Shown here: positions 36,081 through 48,409 of the stretch, piece after piece
How positions within the stretch are numbered: position 1 is the first letter of the stretch
Layout of the letters: each line of letters opens with the position of its first letter
Assembly (NCBI GenBank): GCA_021613535.1
Contig: CP075497.1
Location: 8,060,001 to 8,124,000, forward strand
Direction: 5' to 3'
Length of the DNA stretch: 64,000 nt
Source of the DNA: Adineta vaga
Lineage: Eukaryota; Rotifera
The notes under the pieces: model-generated
The model's input: the letters and a program-made list of their open reading frames with translations, nothing else
The model's database searches: none
What the model was told of the DNA's origin: nothing
Position numbers and translations under genes: made by a program

Positions 36081-37034
36081 TATATTTTTTTAAGCATAGG
36101 TTTTTTCATGATTTATACGCAATAAAATCGTCACAATGTAGACTGCAGTTCAACATGAACATTTTAAGATATTACTCGTAAAATCTATAATTTCGATTGA
36201 TCTACCGTACGAATAAAGAGGTAGAAAAATATCTGATGGATTAAAAATGAACGGAGGTATAATACAACATTTAGTTAAACATAAATCATCTGAGAAGATA
36301 GCCATATGATTATTATCGAAGTACGAGATATTTCACGATATTTAATTGCAAAAATCACAGAAAACATTAGCAAACTAAGAATATCGTGAACAACCTAAAT
36401 ATCCATCTTGATCTATTGAGTGCTTAGTACACAGCTAATCAGTTAACAAGTTACAAAGTACATTTTGAAGATCGTACTTTTTGTTAGAGGTCTAAGAAGC
36501 AAGGAATAATTTAACACATGATCAAATTATAGAGGTCAACAAGTGCAATATACATACATTAATACCAACTATATTCATCCGTTATACTATGTTCTTAATA
36601 TATCGATACGCACATTCATTATCAACTAATTAAACATACAATGATTATTGGTCATATCGCGTCCCGACTTGTTGTACAATACTATGCTCTGAAAAATAAT
36701 TATCAATCAAAAACGACCAGTGATTATCCATCATGGTGTACTATTTTCGGTGCTACATTGAATTATATTATTACTGATGTCTTTCTGATTGTTGGTATTG
36801 AAAATATTCGTTCCAATCCATCATCATCTGTTTCTACGTTTCAATGTTGGTATAGCGTTTATTGTAACATATCTTCTATCAGGTTTATTTATTAGTCGAT
36901 GACTCGATAGGAAATGACAATAAATTGGCATGAAATTCTATTTATTCTAGCTGTAGATTTTGTTATTTCGATAATAAATAAAGAGATATGATTTTGAAAA
37001 AGCGCTTTATTATTTGATGATGACATAGTATGGT
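36081..37034. other. Intergenic region with one possible gene fragment
   Basis: About 950 bp of AT-rich DNA. The only point of interest is the open frame at 36641-36895, listed separately. Confidence 0.35.
36641..36905 (+). pseudogene. Possible remnant of a membrane-protein gene
   Basis: An open frame starting MIIGHIASRLVVQYYALK contains a hydrophobic stretch, CTIFGATLNYIITDVFLIV. A second hydrophobic stretch, VGIAFIVTYLLSGLFISR-stop, lies in another frame immediately after. Two TM-like segments out of frame suggest a fragment carrying an indel. No family was recognised and chance is possible. Confidence 0.2.
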
Positions 37035-38931
37035 ATGAAAAAAATACTTTTCAAGTTATTATCAATTAAATATAATCCATTTTCCTCTATTAAACAACTG
37101 GAAATTATTCAGAATGAAGAAAAAGTATGTTACTACTTCACATTATTCATATAAAAATTGATAATTTTATATAGATAAACATCGAGAAAGATAGTGTTAT
37201 ACCTGAATTTACTAAACATATTCAAACATTACCGAAAGTAATTCATCATTTATTGAATAAAGAAACCACTACTCACGATAAAATTCGATGTTGCCGTCGA
37301 AAAATAAAGATTATCAACCAAAATGCTCAAATATGTGATCAACCATTAGTATTACCAATTAAGTTAAGTCATCATCATCGTCATTCAGATTGTGATGATA
37401 CGTATATAAATATTACGAAAAACTATTCTTCTGATCAATTAACATCTCAAGAATCATCTATACTAGATCAAAAACAATACATATCAAATAAGAATTTAGG
37501 AATATTTCTGCATCCTATTCAAGAAAATCTAAACTTGATTAAATACGATATTCGTCCATTTTATTTAAATTATAACGAAAATTCCCATCATTCATCTTCT
37601 CCGATGAAAACAACTGAATCTGAAAGAACACATCAAAACAATGAACAAGTAAAAGAAGATTAAATAGAAATATATTATCGTTTGTTTTCATTAGCATGTT
37701 CGTGAATTAGTTAATACTGTTCGACGAGATATTAGTGCTTTAATTGATGAAGATCGAAATAGTCTAGCAGCTGAAAGCAGACAACCATCTTCGTTTAATA
37801 AATCTACTGATCAATACCTTCTGAAGACTACTTCAAAAAATCAGAACGTCAACCGATCAGCATTAAAAAAGAAAAGAAAACTTAGAGTAAAACGATCAGG
37901 CAAATCAAGAAGACGAAAAAAAACGCTGAAAAAGAAACGCAAGTAATAGGAAGAAGTTCAAATAAATTTGTTACATTATTCTATTCAATTAACTCGATAG
38001 AATTAAACATAGGAGCAGAAGACGCAAACGATCTAAATCAAGAAAAAGTAATTTGTCAATAATCAAAATTTGTCATACATTGTTCTCTTGTCATTAGATA
38101 AAACAAAAGTAAAAGGAAATCAAAGTGAGTTCATGTTTACGATACAATTTATATTACTTGACAATTCAACCTAGGAAACGAGTGAGATCGAAAAGATCAG
38201 CGAAGAAAAGTAAATAGAAACATTTTTCATCTCTATTCTATATGATTGTATTGTAGAAAAACGAACGATAAAACGAGTAATAAAGATAGATCGATTATCA
38301 GATAAATGAATATCTAAATTTGTACAATTTAAATAAAAAAGAAGGAAAATCGACCAATGACTAATACAGAGAAAGAACCTGAAATGGAACAATGCAACAA
38401 TTGTTGTTGTAATTTTCTTCATTGTTCGTATTCATTTGTATTTTCTTTTTGAAAATTGTTCTCCAATTTTCCAGATTCTTTGCGGCAAGTCATGCATGAT
38501 GCCGAACAAACAAAACAGGTATCGCGAATTGATGAATTAACTTGAATACATATACGTTTAATTAGTTTGCATTAAATATGGCACGAATGGGTATTAATCC
38601 ATCAACACTCAAAGATCCTGCTATTACTTCATGTCAAGGTATTGCTATTCCATTGTATAATTGTGAGAATATCGGTGATCAACGATTTCCATCGCAACCA
38701 ATATTTACAACGATTTCCGAAAATGAACGAAATGGACAAGTGAATGATTATCCAAGAAAAGATCAAATGGTAGTACAAAGTATTGATACTCAACATGGAA
38801 AAATTCAAATTAAACTTGATCCTCAATCATTTGGATTAGCACCATTTTTTTCTCAACAATACGAAACATTTATTAAAGGTCCGCCGAACTCAATATTGTT
38901 CACTAATTATATCAAAACATTTCATAAATAA
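37035..38931 (+). CDS. Uncharacterised protein with a Lys/Arg-rich (SR-like) centre encoded by micro-exons
   Basis: Exons can be chained in frame from MKKILFKLLSIKYNPFSS (37035) through INIEKDSVIPEFTKHIQTL and HVRELVNTVRRDISALIDED to a very basic centre (KKKRKLRVKRSGKSRRRKK, then SRRRKRSKSRK). That centre continues over several exons of about 25-45 nt near 38013-38210. The chain finishes with SLRQVMHDAEQTKQ and a final exon (FALNMARMGINPSTLKDPAI ... TNYIKTFHK-stop, 38931). The basic region would act as nuclear localisation signal or nucleic-acid-binding tail. The last 130 residues look globular. I recognise no family. Splicing through the micro-exons is ambiguous: one natural acceptor choice gives an in-frame stop, and a second AG 8 nt downstream avoids it. 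Confidence 0.55.
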
Positions 38932-39105
38932 ATTATATTTGAGTAGTGACCTATTCATATTTCACTTCAACGGTGTTTTTCTAATTGATATAAAATAGAT
39001 TTCGTTCAAATAAAATGTAAAGCAAATGTTTATTTGAATAAATAAAGAATGTAACAATTTATGTTTGTGTATATATGTATAGAGAGATAGATATTTTTTT
39101 GAAAA

Positions 39106-41124
39106 CTAAAAATTCGTATTGGATGGTAACGATTTAATACGAGATACTTTCCCAAACCAAGACATTTTATAATCGAGTGTTTCACGAAGAAGACGTTCTT
39201 CATCGGCAGAAAAATTGAGCAATGTTGATACAGCACGAATTAGATGAATTGCCTATTAGAATAAGAACGAATTCAAACAGAAATACATATTTACTCAATT
39301 AGAAACTTACTTCCTCTTCAGTTGACGTCATAAATTTCAATAGAACATGTTTCAAATATTTAAAATTTGTCCCATTCGCTGGAGTTTGTCCATCGCTAAC
39401 AGAAGAACGATGTCCATTCTTTTGTGGTTTTATTGAAGTTGATTCTACTAATGTATGTGGCAAGATTGCTGGAGTTGCCGATGCTGCAGCTGTTGCCGTT
39501 GTGAATGAAACATTTTTACGTACTGCTGTCATCTGTCGTGCTGTTGATGCTCGTTTAGCTGCATCAACGTCACTTTGTGATGTTGCCGATGTATCGTAAT
39601 GTATCAATGGTAGATTAGTTGGTGATGATGGAGTATTGCTATTTGTTTTTGAAGACCCCATTTGATTGAGATCTTTAGGTATAGATGCATGAAATTCACG
39701 TTGAAGTGTTTTTCGAAGATCATTGTAACGTTGTTGTAAGTTTTTTATTGTCTAAAATACAATCTCATCATTGATACTAAACATATAGTCAATTCATACT
39801 CGATTTTTATCATCTATTTCTGCTTGTAATTTACTGATAGTATCAACATCTGGTTCAGCAAGTACTTGTACAAATGATGTATCTTCATCCTAGAAAGAAA
39901 AATGAGTCGATATTCATGGAAATCATATAGAAGAATAACAAACTGTTTGCATAGATTGTGTTTCATGATCAACTAATAAACGACGATCTTGTTCTTCGAT
40001 AATAGCATCTCGTTCAATCAGCATTTGTCTTAATTTAGTTAATTCGATTTTCTGTTGTTCATTTTCAGCCTTTTGTCTATCTAGTTGTCTTTGAAAATCA
40101 TCATTTGATTTTAAATCGGAGATATCAGTTGATTTGATAAGTAAATCATCTCTTTCTAAAACACAGAAGAAAACAAAGAGAAAGATAAATCAAACAATTG
40201 TTTAATTAGCAAACCAGCTTCAACATCATTTAGTTGTGTTCGTAAAGATTTCATCGTTGATTTCAGATTTTCATTGTCTGAACGAAGAGTTTCGATTTGC
40301 TTTTGTAAATGATGAGTCTACAAAGAATGAAATGTTGTTTTGTTCAATAAAAGAAATCAATTGATTTACTTTAGTTGTATTATCTGTTGTACTGTTCCGT
40401 CTGGAACTTTATGAGAAAAAGAACAAAGTTAATTATTGAATAGAAATATGAATTCAGTGAAATTTACTGTAAATCTGTAAGTTTATTTCTTAGTTCGATC
40501 ATTTCATTTTGTAGTTCATTTGTTTCTTGTGTTAATCTTTGTATGTCTTCATCTTTTAATTGAAGACTTTCTTCTTTTGAATCGATCTAAAATAGGGAAT
40601 ACATTTTCATCAATGAAATCCTGCAATAATTACCCAAGTTTTTATCAGTTCAAGATAATTATCGATCGATTTTGGTTCTAATAGATAAACCAAAAAAACA
40701 AACATAAATTTTATCATAGATAAAGACTATGTAAATATACCTTCGATATATGGAGAAAAAATTTCGGCTAAAGATGTTATTAATTCTGTTTTTCTTTCAG
40801 GCTGAAATAAGACAAGATAGGTATTGAAAAGTCTTACAGCGAGGATATACACATACTTCACGAGAAGTTGATGAAAGTCTGGAATTATTTGTTAAGGATT
40901 GATGTGTGATGGAATTCGATCGACCTTTCGATTAAAGTGAAAAGAATCTTGATAGAATTGAATAAAACAAGAATTTTGGATAACTTACGATGAGTTCGTG
41001 TTGACGAAACATTTTCCTCATCAAGATTATTATTACTTTCATTGACTTCTTCGGAATTATTGTCAAGTAAAATACTTGAATTATTACTTTCTTCACGGAC
41101 TTTTTTGATTAACGTTTTAAACAT
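39106..41124 (-). CDS. GOLGA1: Golgin-97 (GOLGA1), trans-Golgi GRIP-domain tether
   Basis: Trans-Golgi network coiled-coil tether, recruited by the small GTPase Arl1 through its C-terminal GRIP domain, that captures endosome-derived vesicles. The N-terminus [12 protein letters not shown] matches the short amphipathic start of golgin-97 and is followed by an acidic Asn/Ser stretch. Residues about 80-430 are continuous coiled coil over many short exons, including [19 protein letters not shown], which parallels vertebrate golgin-97 just before its GRIP domain. A Ser/Thr/Ala-rich spacer and then the GRIP domain follow: [30 protein letters not shown] and [14 protein letters not shown], with the conserved Tyr that contacts Arl1. 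The coiled coil appears shorter than in vertebrates. It converges on the upstream-listed basic protein gene with about 175 bp between stops. Confidence 0.88.
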
Positions 41125-41854
41125 TATGTCGGATTTGTTGTCGAGAAATATTTATTCATACTGAATACAAGACAAAAAAGAAAAGGGAGAGAGAAGAAGA
41201 AGTTGTGATTTGTTGTAGACAGACTAAAAAATAAATAAGAAAACAATGAGACGAACTTACTTATTTTTATAGTTAATAAAAGAACTCAAACATTCATTGG
41301 TGTTATTCATCATTCAGTAAAAACAAATATCCAATCCTCTCGTGATTTCACAAAAATACAGAGGGCAGTAAATGACAATGGAATGAAAATAAGTTTATAA
41401 AAGTTATTGTTAGCATTTATGAAACTCATGATGAAAACTGACATATTTTTTTCATTTCGATTAAAATTTATCTTGTAGGCTTATTTCAAAATATAAAAGA
41501 AAGTAAATGAAAAAAAATATTATTTCATCTTATAGTTGTTCTAGTTGTTTTTGTTGCTAACACTGCCATCGATAGCAACAAAAAAATAAGAAATTTGTGC
41601 ACGTGTTTCCTTGCGAAATTAATCGACAAGAGCGAAGAAACAATACCAATAACAACGTTGCTGATTTCTCTGCCTACTTATTGCACTTGATGCATCATTT
41701 AACGACAGTTTTAATGTATGTTTTGCTTTTTCATCCTTTAAAATTTCATTTCTTTTTCTCTTTCGTCTTTAAACCAAAACCAAAAAAAAATCGAAATTGT
41801 TTATTGTGCTGAATAAGAAACGCACATAACAATTTCAATTTCAATAGAATTAAA
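41125..41854. promoter_or_regulatory. Divergent intergenic region upstream of golgin-97 and four-TM genes
   Basis: 730 bp, AT-rich, holding two divergent promoters. The open frame 41597-41812 lacks homology. Nothing else recognised. Confidence 0.35.
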
Positions 41855-43197
41855 ATGGCGTATAAGTCAGACACATCAAGAGCAAGAACTATCTTCAATA
41901 AGCACGGATTGCCTGTACGATGGCCTCGTCTTTGGATAGTTCTGATTGGTCTAGTTCTCGTTTTCTTAACTTTTGCCATAGCCGGTATGGAAACTGGACA
42001 TACGATTTATGATGTCTTTCGATCAACTGCATTTGGAGGTTATATCGTTTTTTTTCCATTACTCATCTGCGCTATTTTCGTTTTGATAACTGGTAAGTTT
42101 AGATATCGATTACACTATTCGAAGAATTGATGTTGCCACTGCCAGTGATTGGCAGAGCAATCTTAAGAAAACAATGTTTATTTATAACACAGCGAAAGAA
42201 GAATGTCGAACTTGATTTTTTTTCTCTGATTCGAATAAGACATTTGTTTATAAAAATTCAAAAGATTTCGATTGCACATGAAAACGTGTCTAAACATAAA
42301 CAAACGGAGTTTGAGTCGTATCCTTGTAGAACGTTTGAAACGATTTTTTCAACGAAATTTTTCTATTTAGCATGCCTTCCAAAGTTAGTACTTCTTCGTG
42401 TTGCAGTAGTATTATGTTGTATTATGATTATATTATGTATTGCCGTGATTACTTATGACGTTTTTGTTATTGTCGACCCAACTCGATGTTTCTTTTTAAA
42501 TTGTAATTATGCTACAATTACTAGCGGAAGTACAACGTTTACTGGATGGCCAGTTACGATTACATGGCCAGATACTTTTACATACAATATGAATATGAAA
42601 CGTTTATTTCAAGCTCTTCAATTACTTTGTGCTCTTTTATATATTTTATTTGCTGTGTTATATATTGTAATGTATCTCACTCACCGACATGTGAAATTAG
42701 AACAACATGCACCTTATAACGTTCCTCGTAGTGTTCATCCATCATATGATACGAATAGAGCATCAGCAAGACGTACAAATCATGTTGCATCATCACCACG
42801 ACCAGCAACAAGAACGCTTTCAAGAACGTCTAATCATCCTTCTCAATCCTATACACACTTGAATCCAAATCATAAGATTACTGTTTATACAATTGAAGGT
42901 CAACCAGATTTATCGGCACGTCGATATCAACCACGATCCTACTCACCACCTCCACAAAGAACAACGGTATCAGCAAAACCTAAAGGAAAAACATTTGTAC
43001 GACCACGAGCTAGTTCAGTTGATGATGGACGATTATGTGCACGTTGTAATCGCGAACCACGAATTCCTTTATCAACACATTATGAACGAGAAAATTATTT
43101 TTCACATTTATGTCTTAATTGTAACAATGACCTTTCTAATGGTCATCGAAAAGCACCACATCCTATACCAAGAAATAATCGTCATTGGGTACCATAA
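41855..43197 (+). CDS. Four-transmembrane protein with cytoplasmic CxxC-type zinc-binding tail
   Basis: Two exons, 41855-42092 and 42371-43197, joined in frame across a 278-bp intron, give about 355 aa. Exon 1 encodes MAYKSDTSRARTIF, TM1 (LWIVLIGLVLVFLTFAIAG) and TM2 (GGYIVFFPLLICAIFVLIT). Exon 2 encodes TM3 (LVLLRVAVVLCCIMIILCIAV), an extracellular loop with two Cys (CFFLNC), and TM4 (LFQALQLLCALLYILFAVLYI). The four-TM spacing resembles tetraspan/MARVEL-type proteins, but the tetraspanin CCG motif is absent. The cytoplasmic tail is long, Arg/Ser/Pro-rich and disordered, and contains one CARC ... CLNC pair (about 20 residues apart) that could bind one zinc. The open frame continues through the intron from 42127, but that segment has no TM and would break TM2-TM3 spacing. 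Function unknown. Confidence 0.7.
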
Positions 43198-43511
43198 ATA
43201 TCTTTCATTTATACACGACTTTTATACCCATTTTTGCTTTTGCTTCTTTTTTATAAATAAATAATTTACATAAATGACACTTTTGTTTCGAAATATTCGA
43301 GAATAAAATCGGTCAAAAGTTGAATTAAAGTTACGTTAATTGTCAACAATGCGTATAGTGTCCATGCCAGTTTACAAACCATAGAAACAGAATAAACATG
43401 ATTTTCATTCGTTAAATCATATTTTACTGTATTAAAAAAATACTCATTTTGTTTATTCAAGAAAGTGATAGGACATTTTAGAAAACTCCTTTCAAATAAA
43501 ATGCATAGTTA

Positions 43512-44432
43512 CTAAATTTGTTTTATTTTTTTGATAAAAAATGGAAGGATAGCCGGAATATGCCGTTGATAGTTAATATAAGCATTACCAAAGATTCCAA
43601 TCAATTTTCGTTCTTCAACAGGAATTCCAATCAATAGATAAAGACATGTATAGATAAGTAAAGCCAAACGATCCAGTGACATCGTCGGTGTAATTGCCCA
43701 AGCTAAGATTGTGAAGAGATACAATGGATGTCGACAAAGACGAAACAGACCACTGGTTACTAATGTTTGATTACCAGTTGTTCGTTCTTCGATTTTTATA
43801 GATGATGAATATGGACATCGATTATTTTCAGACATATCGAAGAGTTGTTTGATGCCACAAAAATTTATTATATTAAATTTCATCAGTACATACAATCCTT
43901 ATGAAAAGCAATCGAATTAGTAGAAAATATTTCAAAGATTATCTAGTATACCTGGTGAAATGATAATACTAAATAGAATTAATAATACACGTTGTTGTTC
44001 ATACATATTCATTGTTGATGGTAACCAATTCCAAAGTTGTATATGTGTATGTTGCCAAAATCCGATTAAAATAAACGTAGTTATACTGACTAGTATACAA
44101 AAAATAGTTCGAAGTGTTTGTTTAGGAAAAAGATATCGACTAAGGATAACTTGAATGAATTCTTGTGCGAATAATGTATGAACAAATCCAAATATTGCAA
44201 AGAGACAAGCATTGAATAGAAGTTTAGCAGTAACTGACGATGAAAATTGATTGATATAAACATACGGAACATCAAATAGAACGTTGCAAATAGGTAGATA
44301 CGTTGAAATGAAATTTGTTATCAATAAAGGCATTTGAAGATCACATGCAACCCATACAAACAGAGTCGTAGAAAGTGGTGCACCGAAAAATAGATTTACT
44401 AAAAGCCAAATAACACGTGAAATTGAATTCAT
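43512..44432 (-). CDS. Nurim/MddA/ICMT-like integral membrane methyltransferase
   Basis: Two exons (44432-43949 and 43895-43512) joined across a roughly 54-bp intron give about 290 aa with five or six TM segments. The N-terminal half has FGFVHTLFAQEFIQVILSR and FWQHTHIQLWNW, matching the pattern shared by nurim (an inner nuclear membrane protein) and bacterial MddA methanethiol S-methyltransferases. The C-terminal half has the isoprenylcysteine-methyltransferase signature: SGLFRLCRHPLYLF and later PVEERKLIGIFGNAYINYQR, that is RHPxY followed by EE, the S-adenosylmethionine site. As I recall, animal nurim lacks the EE, so an active enzyme, perhaps acquired, is possible. An AATTTCAG acceptor-like site touches the ATG. 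It is the last gene of the tandem minus-strand block, 120 bp after CCNQ's stop. Confidence 0.78.
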
Positions 44433-44552
44433 CTGAAATTATCTTTATCTATATCATTTGTTTATCCTTCAAACAGATTTCACGATACAATGATTGAAAT
44501 TAATAGAAGTTTTATACATTCAACTATATTTAGACAAGAAAAACAAATATAA

Positions 44553-45537
44553 TCAATGAGATTTTGTTGAAGTTGAATGTTCTAATGTTCGTTCAACATA
44601 TTTATAGACAGTATTGATTCGTGTAATGACATTCACAAGAATATCATTTGTCATTGTCGAACTAAATACCTACAAATAAAAATCAATTATTTCAATCAAT
44701 TCACTTTATCTTTTGTATTATTATTTTACTCTCATCCAATTAATGTGTTCATCTTCATTTGTAACACCTGGAATTTCTAAATTGTATGTTTTAATCAAAA
44801 GATAAATAATTGTAATTGCAATATGTTGTGGTGAAAAGTCTTTGATTAATGTAAAATCATAATATGTATCTTGTAGAATCGACATAGCAATATCAATAAG
44901 ATTGATATTATTTTTAATTGGTGTCGTTGGTGTAATCATCATCCATTTACTTAATGTATCCAAATAATGAAGTAAATATTTATTTGGATGATTAAATTGA
45001 AAATGAAAACCAAGAATACGAATAAGAAATAATTCACAATCAACTAAAGTATTTCGTAAACGATGATATTCATTTGATATACGTAGATATGGTCGATTAG
45101 GATGAAGTGTACTAAAGAAAGATTTTCTTTTCGTTATATTCAATTGATGAAAATAATGTTCATCTTACCGATAAGTGACATTGATTAAATCTCGAATTTT
45201 TACAGGTTCTTCTTCATATTTACTAGCTAATGATAAAGCTGTTACTGCTAATGTCTATAAGAATCAATTATATATGAATATTTTACTAATTATATAACTC
45301 ACATATTGATCAAATTCACTTTTTTCTAAATGACAAGAACATTTATGATAAATAACAGCAGCTGATGCAGTTGTAACAATACTCAAACGAAGTTTAGCCG
45401 CTAGAATTAAACAAATGAAAATCGTTTTTGTTGAGTTTTAAATTGAAAGTTTTTCTTTATTTACCACATTCAAACATATAACTAATAATTACATAGCGTT
45501 TCTTCTCATCATCAGTTATGCTTGTTAATGATGTCAT
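44553..45537 (-). CDS. CCNQ: Cyclin-Q (FAM58A/CCNQ), CDK10 partner
   Basis: Cyclin that activates CDK10, which phosphorylates ETS2 in vertebrates; mutation there causes STAR syndrome. Five exons give about 260 aa, the normal length. The start MTSLTSITDDEKKRYVI leads into cyclin box 1: YMFECAAKLRLSIVTTASA, VIYHKCSCHLEKSEFDQY and LASKYEEEPVKIRDLINVTY (family LAGKVEEQ...RDIINVSHRY). Box 2 has RNTLVDCELFLIRILGF and FNHPNKYLLHYLDTLSKW, a close match to the vertebrate QHPHKYLLHYLVSL, then SPQHIAITIIYLLIKTY. It ends in a short polar tail (STSTKSH). An acceptor-like GTTTTAG lies 7 nt before the ATG. It sits 205 bp downstream of the THOC1 stop on the same strand, so the two may be co-transcribed. Confidence 0.92.
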
Positions 45538-45741
45538 TTCCAATCTAAAACTCAATAACTCACACAAACGAGATTAGACTAATTGATCATTGAGTTGATT
45601 TAATTGTACTAGACTTTTGTTTCTTCAATGAAATTCTTTTTTTATATATATATAAAATTACAAAGATATATATATATATATGTATGAATCATGTTGAAAT
45701 ATTATAACACAGTAAACACGAAGAAAAAATAGAACACGAGA
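45538..45741. repeat. Spacer with (TA)n repeat between THOC1 and CCNQ
   Basis: About 200 bp holding two TA-rich runs (45642-45656 and 45666-45681). It would carry THOC1's 3' end and CCNQ's 5' end. Confidence 0.6.
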
Positions 45742-48409
45742 TTAAATTGATGTCCGTTTTATTGATGCAAATCGTCTATCACGATTATCATCATCATCTT
45801 CTTCGTCAACTTTAGGGACAATGTGTGTTGATGCTGTTGTTGTTGTTGCTTCTTCTTCTGTTTCTTGGTCCGTATTTGTTGTTTCATCTGTACTTGGAGG
45901 ATTTTCTAATGGTTCATCATCCATCGTTGTATCTTCGTCTTCTTCATCTCCATTTGTTGTTGATGTTGCTGGTGGAAGGTTTGCATTTGCTGCTATCGTT
46001 GGTGTACTTGTTGTCGTTGATGAAGTAACATATTCACGTCGAATTTTTTCACAAGTTGTAACAAGAAATTGTGCCATACTTGGAACTGTTTGTGTATTTT
46101 GAACGAAAAAGTAGGGTGATTGTCGAGCTAATAAACGTAATGCACGCCAAACAAGTGAAGGATCTTGTTGTAAAGATTTTTCTCGTTCTTTATCAAGTTC
46201 TTGTGGTGTTAATTGTTTATTATCTTCAGAATCATCGTTGGATGGTTTAGAAGCAACATCTTGAAGTTGGGTAATAATAGGTTCGAAAAAATCACGAACT
46301 GTTGGAATGTATTGTTGAGAAGGATTACGTAATTCTTCAAAATTCATTGCGCGACGTTTGGACGCTTGTTGAATCGATTGTCTAAAGTGAAAGTAATGAA
46401 TGAGATTGATGAAAAAATTCTATTATCCTACCGAATATTATCAGATAATCGATATGGTGCAGATGTTTGTGATGAACTTTGTCTATTCAGATCAAGTTTA
46501 GGTTTCGAAAAATCTGGACAACTATTATTTTTCCATAGATTCCACATTTCTTCTCGTTTAAGTATATGCTAAAAATGTCAATTGAAAAATGAATTTATCA
46601 ATTGAATTAGATTTATTTTTACCTGAATAGAAACAGTGAATACATTTGCACCTGTTCCAGTTTGTTTTAATAACTAGAATAAAGATATGATTAATATAAG
46701 AATGATTTTTTCCAGAAAATTTTACTTCATGAATTTGATTTGTTGTTTTCTTAATCCATTGAGATTGTTCTTCATTCAGAGTTTGATGTGGTTGTTTGAA
46801 TTTAACAGGTAGAATAAGATATTGAAAAACGATAAGAAATTGTACGAGAATATTTTGTCGAAACGTAACATCGTTTAATTGTAATTCCAATAGCTATCAA
46901 TTCAACAAAACCAATTAACATTATCATATCTTTGATGAGATTATTACTCACTTTTTCGCTTGTTAAATATTTGGCAAAGAATGAATCATCAGTCGATGAA
47001 ACAGTTTTTACATTATCTAATTGATTATTCGTAAAAACATCCAGAACTTGATTTGTATTCTGAAATCAATTTTCTTATGAAAACAAAAGAGATTTTATTT
47101 CGAAGGAAACTTACATGTACAAAAGTATTCCATGATGTTCGTTCCCATAGTTGAAATGGTTTTGAGAAATATTCTTGTAAAGTCCAAAAATTTGTATAAA
47201 ATTCCGCGGAATTTTTCTGATGTCTACAATAATCGATGGATGAAAATGAAAGAAACAAATTGATCTATATATACTTACAAATCATGAATTTCTCCGTCTT
47301 CATCTACTTCCATTTTCTTTTCTTTCTACAAAAAATGAAATAAAACAATAACGATGAATGATAGATATTTTTCTCTAACGAACTTCAACTTCTTCAACTG
47401 GTGAAATTGCTGGTTTAGTTTTTGTAAGTTTTGTCACATTTTCTGTATTGAAATGACCAATTTGATTCAAACCTGAATGAAGAAAGTGAAGATTATGAAA
47501 GAGAAGAAGTCAAATATTTATACCAGATTTTTCATTAAGAGGAAAAAGTTGAGCAAGAAATGTTAATATCCGTCCAGAAAAGACAGTTTTTTGTGTTTTT
47601 GATAGACGTTTTAACAGATCTAAATATATTCTATGTGATTTTCTCTATAAATATTAACGAGATGAATTACCATTGCACATTCTTAAAAGTATATTTTTCA
47701 CTGATGGAAAAAAAGTTGTCTAAAAATAAGAGAGAAAACTAGACGTTTATCAAGGGAAGAGAAAAACATACTGATCGCCAGATCGAAGCTTTTTCTTCCA
47801 TAACAACAAAGATTCGTTCACTGACATCAATTGTTGTATAAGCAAATAAATCATTAAAGAGATAAACAGGCATTGTTGCCGCAGCAAACTCTAATAATAA
47901 AGCAGCACAATGATTAATTAAAATTCAATTGATAAAAATGACATTTTCATTTACCACTATGCACAGCTTCGATAGCAAATCCAATTAGATTACGAACACG
48001 AGTTAAAAATTGATCAGTCACAAATGTTGATGTTTCCATATCATCTAGATTTGTACCATGCGTTACTTCTAATTGTTCTTCCTAATGAAAAAAATATTTG
48101 ACGACAAAGAGACAAAGAATGATAGAAACATACCATTAAACCAAAAAGAACTGATCGAAATGCATGTTCTACAGCTGTACGATATTCCGGTGACTTATTT
48201 CTATTCATATAAAGTTCTGTCTGATTTATTCAAATATAAATTGACTTACTTATCAATAACTTCTCGTATTGTTTGTGTATTCCATTGAGATTTCTTCAAA
48301 TCAGCCTAGATGAAATCGGAATAGAATTGTTTTACTTTAACTACTAATTTTCTCTTACTTCAACATGTTGTCGAATAAATTCAAATGTCGATGAATTTTT
48401 TTCAATCAT
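45742..48409 (-). CDS. THOC1: THO complex subunit 1 (THOC1/HPR1)
   Basis: Core subunit of the THO/TREX complex, which couples transcription to mRNA packaging and nuclear export. Many short-intron exons give about 600 aa. The start [19 protein letters not shown] follows directly on a TTTTTCAG acceptor-like site. Matches to the family run in order: [105 protein letters not shown] and [17 protein letters not shown]. After this the protein becomes acidic and low-complexity (Thr/Asp/Glu) and ends [11 protein letters not shown]. The death domain at the C-terminus of vertebrate THOC1 is not seen. AP3D1 lies 352 bp upstream and CCNQ 205 bp downstream on the same strand. Confidence 0.92.

Noticed and set aside
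42127-42370. Continuous open frame from 42127 into exon 2 of the four-TM gene
   Set aside because: Splicing at 42093/42370 gives a coherent four-TM protein, while the read-through segment is a non-membrane, low-complexity insert. I treat it as an open intron.
43266-43460. 64-codon minus-strand frame with a hydrophobic stretch, 3' of the methyltransferase
   Set aside because: Separate from the methyltransferase frame and after its stop; no homology and no evidence that it is an exon.
45821-46102. Val/Ser-rich plus-strand open frames opposite THOC1
   Set aside because: Antisense shadows of the acidic, repetitive THOC1 C-terminus.
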